Source: Ignelater luminosus
Lineage: Eukaryota > Arthropoda > Insecta > Coleoptera > Elateridae
DNA length: 64,000 bases
Reading direction: 5' to 3'
Assembly (NCBI GenBank): GCA_011009095.1
Contig: VTPC01007232.1
Span: forward strand, 1-64,000
Shown here piece by piece: positions 1 through 11,769 of this stretch (its first letter is position 1; each line of letters opens with the position of its first letter). A model generated the notes under the pieces. It saw only the letters and a list, made by a program, of their open reading frames with translations. It did no database searches and had not been told where the DNA came from. Position numbers and translations under genes: made by a program.

Positions 1-29
1 AAGAGGACTTAACATTCCAAAAGTTATTT

Positions 30-430
30 GCGGGTGCCTAAGACCGAGTTTCGTTCTTCATCAACTTTTTAGGAAAATCTCACAGACTATTGACGGTGGC
101 CCAGGATCGAGTTTCACTTTCTCTTGACCTTTTTAAGAATGCTAGATACAAACACAGATTGAGCTATACAGGTCAAAGGGCTACCTGTGGTAGTCCAAGA
201 TCGGGCTTCACCCTCATCTTCTTCATGAGAGAGGTAAATATATTAAAGACTACCTGCGGTGGTCCAAAATGCTTTGAACTCCTTAAAAATGCTAGATACG
301 AATACAAATCGAGCTACACAAGCCAATGGGCCACCTACAGCAGGTCAAGGTTAGGTTTCACTCTCCGTTAATTTTTAAATAGAAATGAATATTCCACATT
401 CCAACTGCGGTGATCCAAAGTCGGGATTTG
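30..430. repeat. Degenerate tandem repeat, 65-90 bp units
   Basis: Six diverged copies of a motif like CTGCGGTGGTCCAAGATCGG followed by GTTTCAC occur near 30, 92, 183, 252, 331 and 402, spaced about 62-91 bp. Some units share a second motif (AATGCTAGATAC, at about 137 and 289). A 93-codon open frame at 90-371 runs through it, but it follows the repeat and resembles no protein I know. It may be a piece of satellite or a repetitive element whose start lies left of the window. Confidence 0.6.
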
Positions 431-3400
431 TCTTCTTAATAGTAAAGTTGCTAAATGTGAACATAGATCGAGCTCTTTACCTATGTCTTCTAAAAAGGAT
501 CACTATGCCTATCACATAAATGTATGATTACTATCTTCATGCTAATGGTAATCTTGAGATCTACAAGACAAATGGGCGTTACATTTTCTCTGAGCATTGA
601 GCAAACTCCGCCCTTATCTAGAAAGCCAACATCCTGATGTTACATTAATTGTCATGAAAATTATTATAATTTTCCTCCAATTTATTGAAATCTCGTAGAT
701 GTAAACTGTTTTTCCTGCATATACGAGATCACTAACCAAACTAGCAACTTACGCTAGCATGGTAAGTGAAGCAGCCTGGAAAGATTCCCTGTTCGAGGAA
801 ATCTTTGCATGTTTGGTTATGGATCCTAGGGTAACTTTCATGTCCGACTTAGAGCCCCGTTCGTGTTCGCCATATCTGATTAAGAGTCCAAGAGTAAATC
901 TTTTCTACTCCATTAGTAAAAGAATTTACTTTACTTTCTTTCTATCAAACCTACCAATGGTGTCACGGTTTGCCTTCAAGTGTTGTAAAAACTCTATTAA
1001 AAAGATTCAACAGCTGCCATGCTTCATGATGAAAATCTTATTGATCTGGTTTTAATTGTAACTGTAAATACCGTTTTTCCAGTCTTTCGCAATAAACATG
1101 TCTATCCCCCCATTTCTTATGAAAGACATTAGCTGTGAATGAAGAAACCTTGCAATAATAACGACTACTTGCTTGATAAAGAAAAATCTGCCAAATAATT
1201 AAACATTTATAGCCCTTGATATTTATTTTTTCTTTAGGAAGAACGTTAAGTCTTCACTCAAATCTGATAAGGCACAAAACTTGTTATCTTCTGAAGTCAA
1301 ACGTTTTGTGAAATCAAAATAACTTCAAACTTGTATTTAGCGGATCAATAATTTCAAGACCAATGGCTTTCCCTAATTTCGACAACGTTCCGCTTTGCTG
1401 AATAGATACGTACGACATCATCCACAGTTGCAATAATAAATTTATTGTTTTATGTTAAATCACAAAATTGAAGTTATGTTAATCTGCTTTAATCTCCCGT
1501 ATAATAAACTTTCATGATCTACCTATTTTTATCTTAATAGAAAACATCTTTGGAATCCCTAGATATATCTGAAAATACCCTCGAATGCCAGAGATCTTAT
1601 TTATTTTCTCCAAAAACAAACCTTTAGGTATTTTGAATATTTGAAAGTAAATAACACACAACGGATCTGTAAGCTTTCCCCAATCTAATTCGTTTTCAAA
1701 TCAGCCAACGATGATTTTATAATTTAGACAGACGAGAAAGCATTTCCGTTTCATCACACCGCTAAGGAATCCTAGATATTTATTAGAAATAGATTTTATA
1801 TTCCCCTTATTATTAATATTTTTATCTCGTAACGGAAGTGAGTTTATAATAACATAAGTAACATTTCAATCCTAAAGCGTCAGCGACGTCTGACAAGAAT
1901 AAATAATAATATCGACATCTCCAATGAATTATGGAGATCGTGTAACAAGGATCGTTTTGGGTCATCGTAGATGTTGTTTGGGGCGGTTTCATCGATTATC
2001 TACTGTGCTGAATAAAAAAGTGTTTGCGAAAATGATAAAACTTCTTTTCTCATTTTTTTTCTTTTTCATTTGTTACATTCCGTTTGGTAACAAGGGGTAA
2101 TTTACAATAGTATTTACATCCCGTTGTTTGCTTTTCTAATTGCCTACAGAGGTTCGACCTTGTTGCGGTTATTAAAACGTAACCTAAGCCTTGTTTGCTT
2201 GGGTGATTGTTTCAATTTACTTTATTGGTTTCAAGGGTTTAGTGAAGTATCTAAATTTTCCTTTTTAACGGTAACGACTAGTTCACATCTGAAATCGTAA
2301 CGTACGGTGTATGCACGTGCGTACATTTAGGAAATGGTTGCCGGCGGCGTTAAATAACTGTCTACCAAGTTATCAAGGAAGTTGCATCTCTGAAAAATGA
2401 GTTTCAGTCTACAGTGAGATCAGAAATTCTTCATTAGGTAATGATTTTGATAATTTGTGATTGGCAGGCTATTAGTTAACGCTGAGGTTATGGGTTCACT
2501 ACACGTGTTCTAATTGGTCAATCGATTAAGTAATAACGATCGTGCATGGAAATATGTAAATTAAGCTTTGAAGGTTATTAGTGGCCGATAATGGTAACAA
2601 TAGTGGGTGAAAACAGCGACAGATTGTTACCTAATGAAAAAAATTCCAAAATACTGAGAATTTTCGGGAAAACCCCTGAGAATCTACTTTAAACACTCGA
2701 TGACACTAAGTAATCAACAGATTGTTAGTTCGAATTTCTTAATTACATCATGCCACTCAAAACGCAGAATTTTGAGATAGTTCATGTCGCTATGATTATT
2801 CTACAAGCGATACACGAATAGAATTCATAAAATTGTAAAGTTACAAATCGGATTTAGGGACTTACGGATATGTTTTCTGAAATTTCTCTTACAGTTAATA
2901 TGAAAAACCTGGTAGATATATTAAGCCTAATTGTTAGAACAAGACATCAATGAAAATCTGTACTTTATCAATAAAAACGGTTTGTCTGTTTGAAAGTCAC
3001 ATTTCCAGCACCTTTCATTAATATCTCTCTAACAATAAAATCTTTCTTGCCCATTCATAAGTACTTTTTTTATAACTTACGGGATTTTAATGCTTCTAAA
3101 ACCTTCACTTTTAAAATTTAATTATAATTTCTATAATTCTCAACCATTTACATTTTTCCGGAACTTCTCCTTTTTAAATTGAAGATTGGAGTTTCTTTCT
3201 CTCCAGCTTAATATTGTTATATAAGTAAAATTTAATTCACTGCCGGAACTGTGACGAAGCATCCTTCCTTTTAATGAACAAAGTAGTAACAAGGGAAATA
3301 AAGAATAGTAGGAAGAATTAAGTAAGAGAAATTTTAGAAGAGATTAAAAGCTAAATAGTTGTTTAGATCTAAAACCACGATACCAACTATGCGGGAATAT

Positions 3401-4240
3401 TAGTTTGTAATTAAAAGCGACCCTCTGAAACTAATTAATAAATATCTTAAATGGTATTATGATTTAGTCACAATTAAATCCGATACCTTAATTTCTGCCA
3501 GAAAATTTATTCCATTTCTTATACTCTGCAAGCAAAATCTCATCGCGAAATTGCTCTGGTTTCAATTTTAGATGTGCAAAATCTTCTTAAAATACCAAAA
3601 CCGCAATGCCTTTAAGCCTTTCTGTACAGGAAGTTCTGCTTCATCGTTTACTATATGCCATAAAGGAACTCTAAATGCGATTTTCTTTTTAAAATACTTC
3701 GCTGGGGATTTTAAACACAAACAGCTATAAGAATCAAAATTATTAGTTAGTCTGTTCCATATTTTATCAAACACAATATAATTTTCTCAAGGGTTCTTTT
3801 TTGGATCTTTCGAAATGCTTGCTTTTATCTAGACAAACAAAAGATGTTTTTCCTTTTGTTGCTTCTTTTGTATTTATATAGTAACTGATTTCAATCTATT
3901 GATTGGAATACGTACGATAAATAATTATATTTCTAGGAACAGAAGTTTTTTATTTTCTGTTTTTCTGCTTTAGATTCATTTTTCGTAATCATTCTTTGGG
4001 TTTAGTTTCTTAATAAAAATTAGAAATTGATTCTAATGCATCAAGCTACCTTCTAAGTTACCTACTGATAGCTTTTCGATTTTAACAATTAAAAGAAATA
4101 CAAAGTCGAGTCTTCAAGATTTTGTATTCGATCACAATTATTTTGTTTTAGTTTCTGTTTCATTTTATAGTTTTATAGGTCGTCCATCAGGAGACCAGTG
4201 AGAGCATTCTTAGCTTCAAAAGTTGTAGGAAAAAAAAGGT
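431..4240. other. AT-rich non-coding stretch, nothing recognised
   Basis: No recognisable coding sequence, structural RNA or transposon protein is seen. The open frames here (for example 759-1055 plus, 3568-3774 minus) are short, have no recognisable motif and look like chance. Sequence is AT-rich with many homopolymer runs. Confidence 0.5.
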
Positions 4241-4244
4241 GAAT

Positions 4245-5152
4245 ATTAGACAAGACGTGGGAACTCATTGGGCAAAGAAAACAGATGAAAGAAAGAATCA
4301 ATAGCAGCAGGACGAGAGAGCAAACTGCGAAGGCCCAAGTAGCATTCTCAGCAAAAGCCAAAGACATAAGACGGAGTACAAGAAAAGACAAAAAAACTGG
4401 GTGGACAAACTCGTAAAGAAGGAGGAAGAAGCCGCTGTTAGGGGGGGGGGGGATAAAAGAGGGGTATCAGATAAAAAAACAGCTAGTGAAAAAAAAATTA
4501 GTGAGAGGCACAAACGATAAGCTACTGACGTTGAAGCAAGATCAGTTGTGCAGATGGAGAGAACACTTAGCAAAGATGCTGGTGGAGCATCAGAAACTGT
4601 TCAGGGGATCCCAAATCCCAGAATCATACTGGAGCCTCCCACATTAAACAAAATACAAGCAACACTAAAGCGAACAAAAAAAGGTAACATTCCCTCTGAC
4701 ATCCTAAAAGTCAGTCTCTGCAGAAAATTGCTACTGCCTATATTTCAGGAGGTCTGGGAGGAGGAAAGAATACCGGAAGAGTGGAAAGAAAGACTGGTGA
4801 TTAAATTGCCAAAGAAAGGTGGTCTTACAAATTGTTTTAGTAGTAGTAGATAGTTTGAAAATTTGAACCCATAAAGGTAACCACTGGAATCAAACAAGGT
4901 TGAATACTGTCACCTACTCTTTTCATCCTTGTCCTTGACAGAGTGATGGCATTATTAGGAAACAGGAAGGGAAGGATTTAGTGGGGGTTAAGGCAGAGGT
5001 TGGAAGACCTGGACTTCTCAGATGACATTTGTCTGCTGAGTCAACGTTTCCGAGATACAGAATCAAAAGTGGGAAGCCTTTGTGAAGAAGGCAAGAAGGC
5101 AGGTCTGAAAATGAACTTTAAAAAGACAAAAAAGATGGGGATCAACGCACAG
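4245..5152 (+). pseudogene. RTE-type LINE reverse transcriptase, 5' part (interrupted)
   Basis: Decayed non-LTR retrotransposon pol. In order I see a basic linker (RRSTRKDKKTWVDKL, near 4370-4420), an RT start (NKIQATLKRTKKGNIPSD, about 4650), a stretch ending EEWKERLVIKLPKKG (about 4775-4820), then VTTGIKQG plus a stop and ILSPTLFILVLDRVM (about 4880-4950), and a degraded catalytic box DFSDDICLLS (about 5015-5040; normally F/YADD). Stops and frameshifts separate these blocks. A 12-G homopolymer sits at 4441-4452. The C-terminal part resumes at about 7,917 after a Penelope insertion. The RTE assignment rests on the C-terminal motif WKWIGHT in the resumed part. Confidence 0.8.
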
Positions 5153-5171
5153 TATTTGAGATGTTGCGATA

Positions 5172-5390
5172 TTTTGTCGCGACGTATCGGAAACTGACTG
5201 CTTCGGTCTTCAGGCGTTCGTCCTGAGAAGGGCGGTTTGGTTTATTATTTTGCATTTATAATTTATTTTTTTCGTAAATCTTTGACCTCACCGGGGTTCT
5301 AACCAGGGACAATAATCGTTAATTTGATTACTACGCTGAAAGCTTGAACCATTGGCTACTGTGTCGGTCTACTTATACTATAGTTTTTTT
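5172..5390 (-). repeat. Penelope terminal repeat (PLTR), left copy
   Basis: Direct repeat of 7680-7895, with shared blocks including GGGCGGTTTGGTTTATT and TTGATTACTACGCT. On the minus strand it holds a hairpin of hammerhead-ribozyme style (CTGAAGA box, short stem, GATA in place of GAAA) and a tRNA-like pair of motifs: TAGCCAATGG resembles box A and GGTTAGAACC resembles box B. Confidence 0.8.
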
Positions 5391-5404
5391 TATTTAAGTT
5401 CCAT

Positions 5405-7409
5405 TTGCATTTCCGTAGCTGGATGCGTAGTATTGGCACCCATATGGGTTTTATTTCTAAGCTAGCCTGGTTTATCGGTTCTTCGGCTAGCGCTATGTAT
5501 GTGGCCTCTTTCAGTTTTCTACGAGTTCTGTTCTCCTCTTTAATCACTATTTCTGCATTATCTTATTTGATGCGGTGGTTTTCACCCCATGCGTGTACCG
5601 CGATTCTCGATTTATCAGATTCTCCCTTCTTGATGTTATTTCTGTGTTCGTGAAGTCTCACCCGTAAGGGTCTACCCATTTCTTCTATGTATGCCCTGCC
5701 AGTTCTCCATTTGCTGGTCTTCATTGCCAAGTTTGGTTTTGGTGATCATTTCCCTAAGCGTCCCCAAGGATTTTTCTGAGTTGATCGGAGACGCCCGGTA
5801 TATACGGGATGACAGCTGTGCGTTCTCTTTCGGCTGCATCATCTCTACCTGTTCTGTCGTCTGTGTTTTGATTGTTCTCGGACCTTAGGTTAGCTGCAGA
5901 TATTAAATTAGCTGCTACAGTATCAGGGTATCAATTCTCTCTAAGGGTTTGAGCTATCCTTTCCTTCTCCTTCTCGAAGTCTCCTTTTTTTAGAGCATAT
6001 TGTCTTCGCTCTATCATGTAGGCATCTTGCGACGCCCATTTCGTGTATACTTTCGTTGTGAACTTGTCCCCGCCCTTTAAACCAAGACGTCCAGGAAAGG
6101 TAGTTATTGTTTAGACTCCACTTCCATTGTGAATTTGATCGAAAGACCGTGATTATTTTGAGTCTCGGAAGTTGTGAAGTTCTTCAGCCCCATGTGGCCA
6201 TATCACAAAGGTGTCATCAACATACCTTAGCCACAATCTCGGCTTTGCTTGAGGCTAAGATATCTCTTGCTCTAGCTTCTGTATTGTTGCTCATAAATGA
6301 GGAGGGTGGTGAACCCATTGTCATACCGAACTCCTGCTGGTAGAATTTGCCGCCTAATTGAAAATATGTCTTCTTGATACATATGGTGAGCAGCTCCATT
6401 ATTGCGTTTGCACTTAGGTTTGTTCGTACTTCCAGGATGCGGTCATTTTCCAGCCTTCTTCTAACAATGTTCAGACCCTGATCTGTTGGAACGTTTTTGA
6501 ATAGGCTGACTATATCAAAGTTAACCAGGACGTCATTTCTGTCTAATTCTATGTTTCTAATTGTTTTGAGAAAGTGTTTACTATTTCTGACTGCTGACGG
6601 GGTTGTTCCCGCCAGTGGAGTTATTATGCCCAACAGGAATCTGGCCAGTTTATGACAAGGAGAGCTTCTCGAGCTCACAATTGCCCTCAGATGTTTTCCT
6701 TGTGTATTTTCAGTAGGCTGTACAAGTGGTTCGGCTTACTATAATCCGTAGTTAGCTTGCTTCTTTCTTTATGTTTGAACAGCGTTTGGTATATTCGTCG
6801 CTCTATTGATTGCGCGGGATTTTTAGGGAGTAACTTGTACTTTTGGATCTTACTATCGTAAGTTTCCGTGTCCATAACCACAATTGTGTTCTTCTTGTCA
6901 GCGTGAAGGATCTTAAGCGAGCTGTCTTTTTTTAGTGAGTTGACCGCTTGCATTCTTCTTTGGTGAGGTTCTGCTTTACCTTACTCTTCTTGTCTAGTAC
7001 AGCTCTTGTCCTGTGTCTGTACTCTTCCGCTTCTTCTGGGTTTAATTTGCAGGCTGTTTCCTCAACTGCAGTTATCAAATCTATTTTCGGAATATACCTT
7101 CGTGTTATAGAGTAATTTAGGCCTCTGTCTAGAACTGATTTCTCGATGTCGTTCAGTTCCTTGCTAGATGACCGTGTAAACCTTGACTGGCGTGTTTTTG
7201 TTGTTTTTGTCCACCAGTCTTTCCAGTTTTTGTTTTTGAACATCTTTGTGTTTTTCTTTGGTTTTCTGGTAGCTTCTTGATGTGGCTAAGTCTATCTGTG
7301 TGTAATCCTCTTCGAACACCCTCTTTCTGATATCGTGACTAAGGTACTCGCATTTATGGACGCATTTTTGTTTTGATAAACAATGCTGAGTTATCCTTTC
7401 TCGTAGCAA
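5405..7409 (-). pseudogene. Penelope pol: reverse transcriptase + GIY-YIG endonuclease
   Basis: Read on the minus strand, N- to C-terminal: a basic N-terminal region (7164-7409), a block with VLDRGLNYSITRRYIPKIDL (about 7100), ILHADKKNTIVVMD (about 6890; PLE consensus ADKGN.TVVMD), HLYSLLKIHKE, then VRNSKHF, VNFDIVSLFKNVP (catalytic Asp) and MTMGSP (6217-6678), and the second catalytic box RYVDDTFVIWPHG (about 6180-6215). Further on come an endonuclease-like block GRPLRVRLHEHRNNIKKGE and AVHAWGENH (about 5570-5690) and the PLE C-terminal block ATYIALAEEPINQASLEIKP (about 5450-5510). At least four frameshifts or stops break the frame, so no functional protein is made. In living relatives the endonuclease nicks DNA and the RT copies the RNA. 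Confidence 0.85.
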
Positions 7410-7679
7410 TGCTTCGCTGGCTTTTTCTGTAATTTTGGCTAATCATCGGCTGTGTATCGGAGGTTTCAGGCGTAAACCTTTCAGGATTACCTTCTTCTCC
7501 CGGCATTTTCAGAGGAATTTTAGGTGGTTTTCCTCTTGCGCGAGCTTACTTAAGGTGTTTTCAAGCTCTCTAAACCATTTGTTAACTTTGGGCCCATACC
7601 GAGTATTTAAATGTTGTCTAAAAGTTGATGAGTGTGGATTCTCATTTGAGGTGTTAATTGGGCTATTACCACACTCTGT

Positions 7680-7895
7680 TTTTGTCACGACGTTTCGGAA
7701 GCTGACTCTGCTTCCGACCTCAGGGATTTGCCCTGAGAGGGGCGGTTTGGTTTATTTTTTTTCTTTATTTTTAATTTACTTTTTTCGTAAATTTTTGACC
7801 TCACCGTGGTTCAAACCAAGAACAATAATCGCTAATTTGATTACTACGCTGGGTGCTTGAAGCACTGAGCTACTGGGTCGGTCTACTTATGTAGT
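7680..7895 (-). repeat. Penelope terminal repeat (PLTR), right copy
   Basis: Same orientation as 5172-5390. On the minus strand it carries a six-pair stem GGAAGC/GCTTCC directly followed by GAAAC, preceded by CTGAGGT, recalling a hammerhead core. It also holds the better preserved tRNA-like block (7797-7883). Confidence 0.8.
7797..7883 (-). promoter_or_regulatory. tRNA-like A/B box pair inside the PLTR
   Basis: The minus strand reads TAGCTCAGTGCTTCAAG, close to the RNA polymerase III box A consensus, then about 40 nt later GGTTTGAACC, close to box B. The block starts GACC and ends GGTC, which could pair like the tip of an acceptor stem. The left terminal repeat holds a diverged copy, so it belongs to the element. 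It does not fold as an obvious complete tRNA. It may be a pol III promoter or a tRNA-derived module; this is inference. Confidence 0.45.
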
Positions 7896-7916
7896 TTTTT
7901 AAGTTCAACCCGCAAA

Positions 7917-8385
7917 ATTCTAATCGATCAGCCCCAGCAGGTGAGGAAATAGGGCAGGTAGTAGAATTCACCTACCTTGAGAGCATGGTTTCGACGACAA
8001 GTAGAACAGAAAGGACGTAAAGGCCCGGATCCGTAAAGCGAACAGCGCTTTTGTACAATTGTATAAGTTATGGAAAAATAGAGATCTCTTAAAGTAATAA
8101 TTTATACCAACGTTAAATCTGTTTTTCTTTATGGATGTGTGACATGAAAATGAATACGATGATTAAAAGCAGCTTCAGGTCTTCGTTAATCAATGTTTGA
8201 GGAGAATCATGGGAGTGTTCTGGCCAAACAGAATTACGAATGAGAAACTGCAGCAGGGAACCTGAACAAGAGCCAATTGAGAGGAAAATAAAAAAGAGAA
8301 AGTGGAAGTGGATAGGGCACACTTTGTGGGAACCAGTCCAAGCAATTGAAAAAGATGCACTAAATAAATAATAAAATGTAACAAT
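7917..8385 (+). pseudogene. RTE-type LINE, C-terminal part after the Penelope insertion
   Basis: Continues the frame broken at 5152: VVEFTYLGSMVSTTSRTEKD (about 7950-8010), LYKLWKNREIS, an FLYGC-like block (about 8130), then RIMGVFWPNRITNEKL (about 8200-8250) and KVEVDRAH, which in another frame reads KWKWIGHT (about 8300). These are the usual last 150 residues of RTE-clade ORFs. Frameshifts and stops are present. It ends near an A-rich stretch at about 8370-8390. Confidence 0.75.
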
Positions 8386-8399
8386 CTTTTTTTTGATTT

Positions 8400-9015
8400 T
8401 CACTTCTTAAACTAGATAAATCTCAAACAGCAGAATAAGGTTTTTTTATATAAGAAAGAAAGAAAAGCTGGCTAGAAAAAAGTATTATTTTATTAAAACT
8501 TATCCTGAATAAGAAACGATTTAACAATTTTCTAAATACCTCAGCTTTGATAATATGTAAGACTGATACAATTAATTATCTATCTAACTGAAGTTACTTG
8601 TACATTCCATCATACTTATCATTAGTTGGTTTATGAATAGAAATCCGGACAACGAGCAATAGTTTGTACAAACTTAATTCTGAATAGCGATTGATGCGTC
8701 GTTGCTAGGGACGCTTAACAATCACCACTTATCTACTACATTGTAGATATTCATCGCTTAGAACTTTACACTTCTATGTGTGTGGAAATAGAACGAAGTT
8801 CGAAACTGATATTTGGGGAACTATTTTAAACCTCTTTGTATAAATAAAAAAATGCTGAAGTATTTCCTGTGGATGTAAAAAAGCGTTTCAAATTATTTTT
8901 TTTAAATTGACGAAGTAGATATAAATGGTGTGTATTTCATCTTGATGGCAATGTTGTCAATAGATACTTATTTAAAATTAATTTTTAATTTGGAAGCTCT
9001 TTATAGGAAGTTTTA
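8400..9015. other. No gene seen
   Basis: AT-rich intervening sequence with no open frame or repeat that I can assign. Confidence 0.4.
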
Positions 9016-9019
9016 CAAT

Positions 9020-10095
9020 CAGTTTTATGTAGGGCACTGCTAGATAGTGGGGCCCAATCCCATTTAATAACAGAACGATTTTTTAAGCGATTGAACATTT
9101 CATTAATCCACACCCATTTCTCTATTATCGGTATCAATCAAATGATATCAACTATCGACAAAAAGTGTTCAATTTTTATTATTTCTAATCGTTCCAATTA
9201 GAAAACTAGTATGTATTAGGTGTTATGTGGTACTTATGATTTCTAATAAAATGCCCAGCAATCGCTTTGACATTTAAAAATTCCAAAAGACATTCATTTA
9301 TCAGATCCACAATTTCATTGCCCTGGTGATGTGGACATATATCTTACTGAAAGCCAGTTTGTTTTGGGATTTGTCTTTGAAGGGGAGAATCAAACTCGGG
9401 AAAAACCTTCCAATTTTACAGCACATTCAATCTAGCTGGATTATTTCTGACGCTGCTTCAATTAATTCCGCTAGGTCAAGTTACAATTTTTCCAGGGTTC
9501 ATCCTGTTGAAGATGGGAGCTTGAGGAGCTTGCAAACTCTGTTCATTATCAAAAGATGAAGCTAAATGTAAAACCGTATTTCAACAAGGTACCATTCGTA
9601 ACAGCGATGGCCAATATGTAGTCGAATCTCCAATAAAACATCTACCAAACCTATCGGAAACCTCAAGGGAAATGGCAGTAAGACGTTTTATATTTTTGGG
9701 AGGAAGTCTTCACAAGATTCCACATCTAAAAACCTATATTTCGATTTTATCCATAGATATGAACAATTAGGACATATGTCCAAAGTGTCCGACAACTCGG
9801 ATAATTTAATTGATTGCAGTACCCACCTATTCTTTGCCTCGTCATAGTATCTTGAAAGAAAATAGTATTACAACACGATTAAGAGTAAAAGGTAGTTAAT
9901 GATAATTTTGCAATTTTATTACGTTTTCGTTCTTATCAGTTTGAGTTCTCGCTGATGGTTTGGAAATGTGTCATTAGGTGATAATGAATCCTGAGTATAA
10001 ACCACTGCAGCAGATCTTGTGGCGAGAAAACCCTCAAGATGGTTTATTCACAGTATTTCAATTAAACACAGTATGGTACCAGACCGCAGAGCAAG
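9020..10095 (+). pseudogene. BEL/Pao retrotransposon: protease and start of RT
   Basis: At 9034 the frame reads RALLDSGAQSHLITERFF, the aspartic protease motif of BEL/Pao elements. It is followed by a linker (LGKNLPILQHIQ, 9326-9559), RNSDGQYVVESPIKHLPNL (about 9600), RRFIFLGGSLHKIPHL (about 9690) and LPRHSILKENSITTRLRV (about 9835-9890). After a short gap, NPEYKPLQQILWRENPQD and NTVWYQT (9985-10080) give more RT. Several frameshifts show it is dead. The RT is cut off at about 10,095 by a gypsy-like segment; the integrase resumes at about 11,770. Confidence 0.85.
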
Positions 10096-10249
10096 GCGAT
10101 GTAAGGGTAGCTTGGATATCTGAAGAAGAGAGAGCTGATGGATGAATTTGAGAATTTTGGCTTCAGTTTCGAGGACGGCGTTACAGCAGTCAAGACCCCT
10201 CCACTTTCTTTACCGTTCCGATTCCTAACCCTTGGTCCGTTATATACCA

Positions 10250-11760
10250 AAATACAACCCTGCCCGTAACCACTTTAGTACCTACCCAGACAATACATCT
10301 GATCACTTGCATTTCCGCCGCAATGACCGTCCCCTTAATCAATATATCTGCACTTAATCCGCCGGTAGTACCAACTGCTCACAATTCCCATTTCTCGTTC
10401 CCTTGTATTCCACAGTAAACACCGTTCCCATATTAACCCAACAACCGCCGACGATGACTGTAGGATTAAGTTCACTGGAAAGACGAATCCCGTAGCCTTC
10501 CTAGAAAGATTGGACAAAGTAAGTGACGGCCACAATATTTTGAAAGAGCAGCTATTAGTATTACCACCCGAAGTGGACTCGATTTTCTCTATGACTTTCG
10601 TGACTTCTACCTGCCGTCCGACTACAAGATCAACCTGGAAGCTGACGAAATCAGCATGCGCACTCAGCACGAGAACGAGTCGGCTATGGAACACATTATT
10701 GATATGAAGACATGGCGGCATGACCGAGGAACAAGAATTGTACTGGCTTCACAGCAATTTGTTACTGGAGTACCGCTTGCACCTTCGTCGTGGTGTTTAC
10801 TGCAATATTTCAGATTTCCCCCGTACCGTACATCAATACGAGGAACTGCACCGTAAGCTAAAACAGAAGCGTGAGGTAATACTTGATAAAATCACGGCCA
10901 CGACCAAGCCGAGCTAGCCCAAAACTAAAGTAAGTCAGCCGTCCGTAGTATGAAGCCAAGATAGGCCTAAACTCATGGGCTCGTTTCAAACGCTGGCAAC
11001 TAAAAATATCCATCCAGGTACGTTGACTAGATGAAGTACTGGACCACCGGTGCCAAGGCCAGCAGCTGTTTGTTGAAAATGCGACCAGAGTGGACGTTTC
11101 CGGACCGAATGTCGGAACTGATCGATCCTATTCTGTTCCTGTTGTAGAAAAAGAGGTACTATGTCCCGCGTTTGTACCTGCCAGCAACTAAGAGGCTTGA
11201 CCAGAGGACCTGAAGTTCGTTCTTCCACCGCTGCCTCCGATATATTGGATACAGACCATTTATTCTTGTTGGTATTAATGAACGTCACTTTAGGGCTTAT
11301 GTAGACACTGGTCCGTTGCAACCTTTGGCGAAGAAGACTGCCCAAGTCCATGAGTGCCACCGTTATAAACCAAGAATCCGTTCGAGTAACCAAAGCATTC
11401 CAGGCCCGGATCAAGGTTCTCGATTGTGAAAGATCCCACCTCATGCATTATATCTGGGAATGGATTTCCTGTCCAGCTTGAACCTGCACTTCAACTTGTA
11501 GACCAGGAACCTATTTTTGAAGAACCGTCGAGTTCCCTCCGCTCACCGTCAAACAATGCGAGAGCGTTGGCAAGAAGTAGGCAGGAAGATACTTCGAGAA
11601 ATTCCTCCAAGACTAAGAGAGTCCTCCACTACTTCAACTCGCCAAAATCATCAACCCAGACCGCCGAAGTTAAGTCAGCCTGGAAACCGCCACTGTCCAG
11701 CACGTAGGCCGATACCTCCGCCGTAGAACGTTGGTTTTTAGGAGTCCAGATTGACGTTCT
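10250..11760 (+). pseudogene. Ty3/gypsy-like gag and protease relic inside the BEL element
   Basis: Gag-like blocks lie in shifting frames: FTGKTNPVAFLERLDKVSDG (about 10470-10530), FRDFYLPSDYKINLEADE (about 10598-10650), then MTEEQELYWLHSNLLLEYRL (10720-10780) and ISDFPRTVHQYEELHRKLK (about 10810-10865). About 400 bp further, HFRAYVDTG (about 11280-11310) looks like a retropepsin active site. From 11,420 to 11,760 the sequence is GC-richer but not recognised. This gag type is common in insect gypsy elements. It interrupts the BEL/Pao frame, so it is probably a later, nested insertion. No LTR was recognised. Confidence 0.6.
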
Positions 11761-11769
11761 GCCGCCACA

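Larger units (their letters stand above)
5153..7903 (-). mobile_element. Penelope-like element (PLE) inserted in an RTE LINE
   Basis: A 2.75-kb insertion splits the RTE reading frame: the host LINE reads GINAQ before it and NSNRSAP after it. It is bounded by an imperfect 12-13 bp duplication (ATCAACGCACAG at 5141-5152; TTCAACCCGCAAA at 7904-7916). Inside are two direct terminal repeats of about 215 bp and, on the minus strand, a decayed pol with an RT followed by a GIY-YIG type endonuclease. This is the layout of the Penelope family. The element is dead. Confidence 0.85.

Noticed and set aside
759..1055. 98-codon open frame on the plus strand
   Set aside because: No recognisable motif, no repeat or splice context, and the composition looks like translated AT-rich DNA.
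4441..4452. Run of 12 G as a possible functional or quadruplex site
   Set aside because: A single homopolymer within a dead LINE; likely slippage or sequencing noise.
4173..4573. Two minus-strand open frames with hydrophobic content
   Set aside because: They are antisense to the RTE LINE coding region and arise from its A/G-rich strand.
5691..5888. Plus-strand Cys/Ser-rich open frame
   Set aside because: Antisense of the Penelope endonuclease region on the minus strand.
7797..7883. A genuine tRNA gene
   Set aside because: A and B box-like motifs are present, but acceptor pairing is only about four bases and no anticodon arm of normal size fits.
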